From: Biomphalaria glabrata
Lineage: Eukaryota; Mollusca; Gastropoda; Planorbidae
DNA: 64,000 nucleotides
Reading direction: 5' to 3'
NCBI RefSeq assembly: GCF_947242115.1
Contig: NC_074713.1
Location: 13,235,001 to 13,299,000 of the forward strand
The notes below the pieces were generated by a model, which saw only the letters and a list, made by a program, of their open reading frames with translations, had not been told where the DNA came from and searched no databases. The position numbers and the translations under genes are program-made. Each line of letters opens with the position of its first letter. Within the stretch, counting starts at the first letter, position 1. Positions 56,050 to 64,000 of this stretch are shown in pieces.

Positions 56050-58539
56050 TTCTATGTAATTCTTTCTCCCTGTCTCTATCTAATAGTTCATGTATTTTAA
56101 TATAGAGCTGTTGTTGCTATATCTCTATTTACAGTTTGTTTTATTTGATAAATGTACAAGTTATTAAATACATTTTTGCCAGTGATACCTTTTTTTAAAA
56201 GAATACTGTGTAAACATTTTAATTTTTTAAATCATATGTTTAGTCATTTGATTGTGAGACTGCTGACTATGTGAACAAATTTTACTTATACGTGTCCTTT
56301 TTTTACATAAAATGTCCAATTTTGTATACATTTTAGAAAAATGAAATTGAAAAAAAGAAAGTTTTGCCAAAGACTGGGTTCCTATGGGTTCTCCTGGGAC
56401 AAGTTCTGAAACTTTATTTTGACTTTTAAATAACTTAAAAGAAGATATAAAAACATTGTTTTGGTAAATGGAACTTCTGGAAATCTACAATTATCTCCTC
56501 AATATACAGGTAAATTAAAAACACTTGCTCAAGCCTTTTGTTTTTTAAGTCACAGTCGCTCTTAAGAGTAATTTCCTGACCAAGTCTACATTAGCACTAA
56601 CTCTTGCTGACAAATTATAATTTATATTGCAGTATTAAAAAGTTAGAATGAAACAAAGTTTTATTATTAAAATATAAATGTTTCTTGAACCCTGTAATAA
56701 TATAACCTCATGTCGGTGCTTAATTATTTATTTGTTAAACTATTATATTATCATTTTATATGGCCTTGAATGATATTTTTTAGTTTTGGTACCTTGTATT
56801 TTGTTATCTTCCAGAGTGTGGTAACCTTACAATTTATTTTGCAATTTGTAAAAATTTTGTATAAATACCTTTGGAAAAGTATTATTCAAAAATAATTTCA
56901 ATCTTTCTGACATGAAAATTACACAAGGACCAACAGAACAAATTATTTTTTTTAACATACTGTTTTAACATTCTGTTGTGAATTAACAATTAGTTAACAT
57001 GAAATATATTTGTGTGTGGGATGAATGTATTTCAATCGGATGAATGTATTTCAATCGTTTAGATTTTTTCCCCCTGTAAAATTTAAGCAACCAGATTTTT
57101 TAACCCTAACACTTCCAAATATATATGTGTGTGTATTTTTAAATGTGACTCAAGCAAAGATATGTGGAATCTTAATCACATGACTATACAGACCCTACAT
57201 CTCAGTTTATAAACAACAACAAAAAAAAAGAAAACCTCCATCTTGGTATTATTGTTTGCTTGGTTAAGTATTGACATGGACAATAAGCTCATTGTATTGT
57301 TGTATGGTTACCTCTTTATACTCTTATCTATTCATGTGACTTGTTGTTTTCATTGATTAATATTACATTTTTAATCAATAGTATGTAAGTAGTCTTATCA
57401 ATATAATATTTTTTTAAAGATTGATTTCTCTATTCCAAAAATATCCCAATAGCTCCTTTCCTATAGGAAGAACTCATCAAGTCTCATTTAGAACAAAAAC
57501 TAGAGCGTGGTTATATTTTTTCTTTTTTAGTGAAAATCAGATGTGTATTGCTTTATTATTATTTTTCCAATACTTTTGAAAGGAACAGGCCCATAGCCCC
57601 AGTGTATTCTCCCCCACCAGGATAAAAGAGTATTTTTGAAGCTTTTTTCTATTCTAAAGGTATTGAAAGTATATATTTTTTTAACTAGACTTATTGGTTC
57701 TATTTTTAAAGTTGTGTATTTATTAGTATATCTTAAATATAATATTTTTTTAAATGTTTATTTTTTGATTTTTTTTTTATTCAGAGTTACCCCTCTTTGT
57801 GAAATCAGAAATAGGAGCAATTGAGATATAAGCAGTAGACAACATAATTATACTCAAACATTATGTCAAAGATTATGTAAAACTGCACAATTCAACAGGG
57901 CTCAGAATATATAGCTGTGATCTTCATACTATTATCAGATGTTTTTAAACTGCTCAGCACCAACTTAACCTATGCTCACATTCTTCATTGTAATGTTTCA
58001 ATGTTGATGTCATCTTTAAAGAACATCTGATTGTTATTTTGTGCCATATTATTTGTTATGCTTAGCTAAGTAGATGATATTTGGACTGATACAGTTTTAT
58101 AGACTAGCTCTAAAGACATGAATACATAAAGAAATATCTATTGGGTCTACACAATAAATATCACTAGTAGTACAATACTGAGACAATGATTTCAAAAGCT
58201 AACACATCTCATCTTACTGCTGAAAAAGCTTGTAATTGGCAGTAAAATTAGGAGATACTTTTACACGTATGTGATCTATTTGTCATAAACCATGACATTT
58301 TGAAATATTTATTATTATATATACTTTGTGTTCTGACTTTGTTTTACACTACAGCATGCAATATTTGTTGTTCTACTATATATCATCTATTTTATTTCCG
58401 TAATTTCCCATTTTAGAAATACTTCAAAATTGAATGCACAATAAAAAAATTGATGCTCAGATTTTTTATTTTTTTTTTGGGATCCAATAAAAAAAAAGTT
58501 ATTTCAACAATTTTGCAAACATCAATATTGCATAATTCA
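56050..58539. other. Gene-free AT-rich stretch right of ARRDC
   Basis: No exon is recognised. GGATGAATGTATTTCAATCG is duplicated in tandem near 57020-57058. Some of the left part may be alternative ARRDC 3' UTR. Confidence 0.45.
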
Positions 58540-59100
58540 TTTAAGGCTATCTTGGCTCCATCATCTCCATCAATGTGCTGCTGAATAAAGACATCAACAA
58601 CAGGATTGCAAAAACAATGGGCACCATGGCTGCAGAAAATGGTGTGGAACAGTACCTTACTGTTACCAAAGCCCTAGTCTACTGGACCTGTGTGATAAGC
58701 ATTTTGCTATAGGTTAGTGAAATATGGTCAACCTACAACTTATAGCAGGAAAAAAAAGCTGAATATCTTCGACCTCCAATGCTTAAGGTGGATTTTTTTA
58801 CATAATGCCACTATGTAGACTCCCACATTCTGTACGGTGATCTAATAGAAAGAACGAGAGCTGCTGGTCGCCCACTCTATAAAGACATAGGCCTACTGAT
58901 GAATGCACAACGCGACATGAAGCGCTACAAAATTAACACCAACATTTGGGGAAAATGAGGCACTGGATAGATCCAGATGAAAAGCAAACAGGGTCCTACT
59001 TTACATAAGGATTATCATGATTATTACAGAAGCCCATCCTGTGACCGCAGCTGTGTATCAAGGATAGGCCACTCTAGTCACATGAGACCTAAAATGTAAC
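58540..59100 (+). mobile_element. Decayed LINE fragment ending in the zinc-finger motif
   Basis: Translation pieces: 'GSIISINVLLNKDINNRIAK' near 58567, 'GDLIERTRAAGRPLYKDIG' near 58838-58895, 'AQRDMKRYKINTN', and finally 'DRSCVSRIGHSSHMRP' near 59038-59085. The order and spacing match the end of the LINE at 23561-24896. Heavily broken. Confidence 0.75.
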
Positions 59101-59297
59101 AGTTACAGTTATTAGATTATTTTGTTGTTGTTGCTATAAGTGCATGTATTTACATTTGAAATGTAAAAAGTTTCAAAATATAATAAATATGGAGAAATTA
59201 CTTGAAATATTGAGGAATCTTTATTATATGACGTAGGCCTACATTTAAAAATAAAGGGGGGGGGGTATTCTGCACTATGCCATGTAGGCCTATATAT

Positions 59298-59787
59298 TGT
59301 TATAAACCTGGTGATGACACGGGGGTAGTGCTGTGTGTGTTCTAAGCCTACCCAAATCGCCCCAGTCCAGCGCAGGACGAGCGGTCAACTGTGACCAGTG
59401 ACAGTACACGCCAGTTCAACAACGACCTGTGTGTAAATATTACGCACGCAAGTCACGGCGATTGTGATCATTCTGAGTGTTCAAGAACGTTCCATCCGAT
59501 TCTAGAAGGCCAGTAGAGACACTATGTAAGAGCGAGTGTGTCAGAAAGACTGCACTTCACGTTACCTCGCAATGTGACCAGTACGAGGCGAGAACCAGCA
59601 AGGTGTGTGAAGTCAGGCGGAGCAAGACTAGGTTTTTGTAAAGACGGTGTTAATGTTGTTGCCAATTGTGATGTAATTGAAATTAAACTGACTGATGCTT
59701 TGGAGCCCTGAGTTGTGAGGTTCATTAAGTTCGTTGTGTCGTGTGGTGCAGTTTGAAGAGAGCCTGGATAGTAGGAGAGACGTAACA
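59298..59787 (+). mobile_element. Probable solo LTR (LTR retrotransposon fossil)
   Basis: A 490-bp block with a sharply higher GC content starts TGTTATAAACC and ends ACGTAACA, the TG...CA form of an LTR. It contains a TATAAA word near its start and an ATTAAA-type signal near 59688. The flanks are both ATAT, so a 4-bp target duplication is possible but lies in simple sequence. No internal region or second LTR is seen, hence a solo LTR; a Ty3/gypsy origin is only a guess. It looks moderately old. Confidence 0.45.
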
Positions 59788-59950
59788 ATATATATATATA
59801 GGCTATATATATAGACTATAGGCCTATATATATAGTTATGTATTTATTTATTTTTTTAGCAATTACTTTACATTTTTCTGGTGAGCCTCTTTTATGGACA
59901 AAATTTCATTTTTAATAGGTCTAGATCTATTCTAGCGGCCTATGAGAGAC

Positions 59951-62173
59951 CAGCGGTTCTCAAACTGTGGACCCTGGCCTTTCATTACTGTTTAATATAC
60001 TTATAACAAACGAGTTTGGAAATACAATGATAGTACCGGTACCTATTGTATTTGGGCAAGAATATCAAATGTACTGAGTTTACGAATCAACGTCGTTCTT
60101 TCAAGCTCTTTTTTTCCCGCCATTTAGATAAGTAGGCCAAACTTCGTTTTAAAGTTTCCAACTGAAGACCATGAGAATCCACGACACACCGACAACAGTC
60201 TGTTTATTATTAATCGTGCACATTTTATGATAAATTATTCAATTATACAGTAGTAATTCCTGTTTGTTAAATGTAACCGTTAGATTATAGATAATTATTT
60301 GAAGAGCAAGCAGACATCTGAAGAAGAGAAAGAGTGTTATGGAAAAAGTGCCTTAGTGGCAATGCCGCCCTTCCTTTTTTTTCTAGAAAAAAAAATGTAT
60401 TACGATTGAGCTTGTACCTAAAGCGCCCAATAATTTAAATCCATTTTGTAGACCCTTTGTTTGTGTGTGTCAAATAAACTTTTTGTGGATCCTTTAAAAG
60501 CGAGACATTGCCGATAATAATTCGTTCTATAAAGGATTGTTAAGGCTGCTTTTCAAAATCAACATACCACCAGGACAAAATGAAGCAACTCAACGCTGAG
60601 TATTTTTTATTAAATTGATATAAACAAATAATCCAAAGTTCAAGTCACTTATACAATGACTTGAAATAAAACACATGAAGGCAATTATTCTCAAACTTTT
60701 TCGGATGGCGACTACCTACATGACAAAATTTTTGTTCGAGCCCCCTTAGAAGCTGGGGACCCAGGGGAGCGATGTAGGCTCTCACAGTGAGGTCGGTGAG
60801 TTTTTCTAAGAATGTAATGAAAAAGAAAAGAAACTTTATCATAATTATAACACAATATTTAAGTTTGATTTTTCATTTATAGTTATTTAACACTAAGTTT
60901 AGAATTCAAATTATTCATCCTAGTACAAAAAAGTCCAATAATAAAGAGGCAGCCCTGGTCAATAGTATTATTCGAGGGATACTCTAGATATATATTGCAC
61001 ACGGACATCTGTAATGGGCGTGATTTTTTTTTAACATCATCTTCGAGCTAAGTAAGACATCTCTGTCGCGGACATTTTTTTTTTTACGCTAAAATCGTCA
61101 CAATAATTAAGTGCAATAGTCGGAAGAAATTCGACCAATCTCAGATAAGAAAATCTAGAAGAATCACACTAGCGGAGACGTTTTGAACTAGTTTCTTCAA
61201 AAAGTTTAACCCATATTGCTGCATGCGCCTCTCGTTAAAACGTTCTACATTTGACAAGGTCTTATTAGAAGATGAAACGATGTCTCTTACTTAATGATAT
61301 TTTAATTTGTAAACATTGATAATTAGTTTTAATAATTACAATGAAAATGAAACATTTTTTTCGCCCCCCCCCCTTTTAGTTGTTGGTCGGTCGTTGGCTT
61401 GATGCTTCAAACAGCTAGTAGCATATACAACTAAATGTAGATCTAAATCGATAATGACCCAAAAATATTCTACGCTTAACTAACAGCCATTTAACATAAA
61501 AGTGAAAAATATTTTTAACATTGAGTTTTTAATTACTACATCTACTTACAGGGCGGGCTATTTCACTAAACAGCAATATTAATATATTTAATAAGTAAGA
61601 AAAAATGTTTTGACAGATCTGCTTCTGTAAGCGTCATTCAAAACAAATATTACAGACAACCCGCAAAAATTCAAAGTCAGAAATGAGTAGGCGCCTATGG
61701 AAAAACCGGTGGGAATACCTCGCGCACCGCTCCATTTTTTTTCTTATTAAAAGTTTCCAAAATAGCTTCTTATGTACGAATATCGTTTTAGTTTTCAACG
61801 GATAATGAAATAATTGGAATTTATATAAAATGTTAAAATGATGGGGTAATTTTTTTTAGTAAACTAAACATTTATAAAATAAAGGTAATTTGGAATATTG
61901 GAAAAATGATTTATGGCCGCCCCTTACATTCGGCCGCCTGCGTGCAATGCACACATTGCACAATAGGTAGCGGCGGCCCTGCTTAGTGGCAATGAATTGA
62001 GACATAATGCTGTAAGAGAGGCCGCACCATGTGGCCTAAGGCATATGATTATTTAGAAATATACGACTTGGACAGACTACTAATTTAAGGCTGTGTCGGA
62101 AGGTTTATTACTATCATCGTATAGCTTAAAATTGGGAAGGGGTCCCTGAACGGAAAAAAAATGAGAACCTCTG
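59951..62173. mobile_element. hAT-type MITE (outer element of a nest)
   Basis: Left end CAGCGGTTCTCAAACTGTGG at 59951. Right end, read inward from 62173, CAGAGGTTCTCATTTTTT. The right flank TTCTAGAC fits the usual hAT target pattern (nTnTAGAn), while the left flank TGAGAGAC agrees at only five of eight places. Without the nested element at 60360-61981 it would be about 600 bp. Confidence 0.65.
60360..61981. mobile_element. hAT-type element nested inside the 59951-62173 element
   Basis: CTTAGTGG occurs on both sides (60352-60359 and 61982-61989); the identity extends five further bases (CAATG), so the direct repeat is 8-13 bp. Ends: CAATGCCGCCCTTCC on the left and, read inward, CAGGGCCGCCGCTACC on the right, agreeing at most positions. 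An internal piece near 60685-60715 (TTCTCAAACTTTTTCGG and ATGGCGAC) resembles yet another hAT terminus. No transposase is seen. Confidence 0.6.
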
Positions 62174-62331
62174 TTCTAGACCACAGATCTAAATCTATTA
62201 TGAATCTATGAATTTTCATTCGAAGGAGGGTGTCATGCAAACCATTCACAGACATTTTCGTTCACCTTCAAATGGCTCACAGACGTTACTTCAAAAGAGC
62301 GTAATTACGTGACCCCGCGAGATGAGTCGTT

Positions 62332-62346
62332 GTTGCTATGAGCAAC
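62332..62346. promoter_or_regulatory. Palindromic X-box-like site (RFX-type)
   Basis: GTTGCTATGAGCAAC is a perfect inverted repeat of GTTGCT around ATG and resembles the RFX consensus (GTTRCC, short spacer, GGYAAC) apart from one base in each half. The surrounding 100 bases are richer in CpG. It could belong to the promoter of a gene starting to the right of the window; no exon is seen to confirm this. Confidence 0.3.
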
Positions 62347-62904
62347 GGTAGTATGTATACACTCTACTGGAAAAATCAATGAGTCTTCTCATAAGTCATG
62401 AAGCCAAATCATTCAACCATATAAAGTTTCTAGTATCTATATTAGATCTATATATGTCTCTATATAAAGATTGAAGTCTAAGAGCTAAATGTCTAGATTA
62501 GTATTATATAAACTAAACTGTCAATAAATTTAGCTCTGTCAAGTATGAATGTATTGAGTTCAACGTAGTGACACTGTAGGCTACTGACTGTGAATACTGT
62601 GAGTGACTGTGACAGGTCATTCAGTTGTAGTCACTAGGCCTACCAATATCTGGCAGTATCATAAGGATTCGAATCATGAGTAGGCATATGCTCGGTGTTT
62701 TACTTGTTAAATATAAGATTTTAAAAAAATATTCTATATCTACAGAACATATAGGCCTAATCATACCGTATGCATAGACCATTAGGCCTATATCTAGACA
62801 AGCTAGTATTTATTATATAGATCTTATATATTATAGACTCCAGTTTCATAACTAACTACTATTACTAGTACTGCTCATGTTGTTATACGTCTATTTATGC
62901 CTAT

Positions 62905-62955
62905 AGCTAGTAAAGTTCCCCTTACAGACCATGTGGCCTATAGGGCAGATGATGT
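62905..62955 (-). mobile_element. SINE family A tail fragment, antisense
   Basis: GTAAAGTTCCCCTTACAGACC, then CAGATGATGTAAA, is the reverse complement of the 3' part of the copy at 23287-23560. Confidence 0.65.
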
Positions 62956-63169
62956 AAAAATTTTATTTTTTTGTGTGTTTCTCATTTTGACCCGATAATA
63001 GGAACTGAGAGAAAAAAAAGTGTAAAAGAATCAACGCAGATAGACAGAAGGAGTGAGTTAAAGCTTAAATTGTAAATAAGGTTACACGGACTAAAAAATA
63101 CATTTCAATCAATTGAGCACTAATGATTAATAAATATGTTAGACATCCACACAATAAAAAATATTTGGA

Positions 63170-63265
63170 TGACTGTTTATGTGGGATTAGCATAGGACTG
63201 TCATCTAGATCATTCTGAGTTCAAGCCGCTGATAACATTATCTTCAATTGTAAAAAAAAGAATAA
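63170..63265 (+). mobile_element. tRNA-derived SINE fragment (family B-like)
   Basis: GGGATTAGCATAGGACTGTC, a box-B-like GAGTTCAAGCC and the tail TTATCTTCAATTGTAAAAA follow the family B layout, shortened. Confidence 0.5.
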
Positions 63266-64000
63266 GGATGTCAAAATGAGTCTTTAACTCATCTCTGGCT
63301 CTGCCTTGCTAAATCCTTACTCCAAATTGCTCTGTAGCATGACATTTGAATCGATATTAAATGCAACAGACATTTTCTTTTCATCCACAGTAATAGTTTA
63401 CAATAGTTTACTGAAACTTGATTTTGCCATTGCAAAAAAAGAGTATTGCATGGTAAATGTCCAGCATTGTCACATGGTTACATAATGTTCCCCCAAAAGA
63501 TTTGATCAAAATAAAGACTTAAAATGAAAAGTGACTTACAGTATTCTTAGTTAATATTTGATGATAATGAAGACTTTCAATGAAAAAGCTAGAATATTAT
63601 CATTTTTCCAATCAAAATTTTATCTAAACAAAAAATTCAATGCAAAAGTTAAGATATAATGCTACTGAATGAGATATTTTTTAAACAAAGACTTGAAATG
63701 AAAACTGTCCAGAACAAGATTTGATCAAAACAAAGTAATAAAATGTAAAATCTAAGGCATGATGTTCCAGAGCTAGATCTGCTTTAAACTTTGCCATTAC
63801 TTTGGAACTCTTTTGTTTGACAAAAAAAAAAAGTTGGTTCAGTGTTGAGTGTGTGTGGTAACCCAACTCTCTCCATTCAATTCTAACATGTTTGCAATGG
63901 CAAAGAGAAGTGGGGGGAGTTAGATTCCTTTATGGTTACAAGTATTGCTTTACTACGTCTATGTTCTATAGTGGGGATAAGTTGCTGATTCATTATGCAT

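Larger units (their letters stand above)
62174..64000. other. Gene-free right end
   Basis: No supported exon. Contains the X-box-like site, CTAGATCT-type simple DNA at 62430-62880, two SINE fragments and the 63010-63045 relative of the 23085-23145 repeat. Repeated short words (TTTGATCAAAA, AAAATGAAAA) dominate 63480-63760. Confidence 0.4.

Noticed and set aside
61549-61981. A small separate hAT MITE starting CAGGGCGGGCTA
   Set aside because: The left flank TCTACTTA does not match the right flank CTTAGTGG; the larger interval 60360-61981 has the matching flanks instead.

Overview
The window is invertebrate nuclear DNA, most likely from a heterobranch freshwater snail of the planorbid type (Biomphalaria/Bulinus-like). 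The reasons are AT-rich sequence, small exons with GT-AG introns, long stretches made of CTAG/AGATCT words, and several tRNA-derived SINEs and LINE tails that I recognise from gastropod genomes. The species call is inference; the gene calls do not depend on it.

Three host genes can be read exon by exon with every splice phase closing. (1) Positions 5145-20594, plus strand: 22 coding exons, 890 residues, a secreted-then-anchored type I membrane protein. Its N-terminal cysteine-rich domain resembles LPMO/BIM1-like copper-binding domains, its middle has a CHRD-like stretch, and a single transmembrane helix lies near the C terminus. I know no named gene for it, and it is the best candidate here for something undescribed. 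(2) Positions 26282-37795, minus strand: MED17, the Mediator head subunit, 14 exons and 605 residues. (3) Positions 46521-55896, plus strand: an alpha-arrestin (ARRDC family), 7 exons and 414 residues. Genes 1 and 2 converge; genes 2 and 3 are head to head across an 8.7 kb spacer filled with repeats.

The rest is dominated by mobile-element remains. There is a hAT-type element whose end has grown into an 18-copy 31-bp minisatellite (756-2041), a hAT element with a perfect 8-bp target duplication (42133-43688), a hAT-in-hAT nest (59951-62173), a piggyBac-like MITE in an intron of gene 1 (10510-11526), and an unclassified GCGTAAC-rich TIR element (35926-36961). LINE fragments of at least three kinds are present. 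One (23561-24896 minus joined to 24897-25745 plus) has the layout of a twin-primed 5' inversion. Three tRNA-derived SINE families (called A, B and C here) and one probable solo LTR are also present.

Tandem repeats sit inside host introns: about 66 copies of a 20-bp unit with a 301-bp higher-order period in the last ARRDC intron, 47-bp and 44-bp repeats in MED17 introns, plus TTA microsatellites and poly-C runs. The longest open reading frames in the window (224, 416, 424 and 469 codons) are by-products of these minisatellites, not genes. The three host genes have unrelated roles (surface protein, transcription, membrane-protein trafficking) and nothing suggests that they act together.
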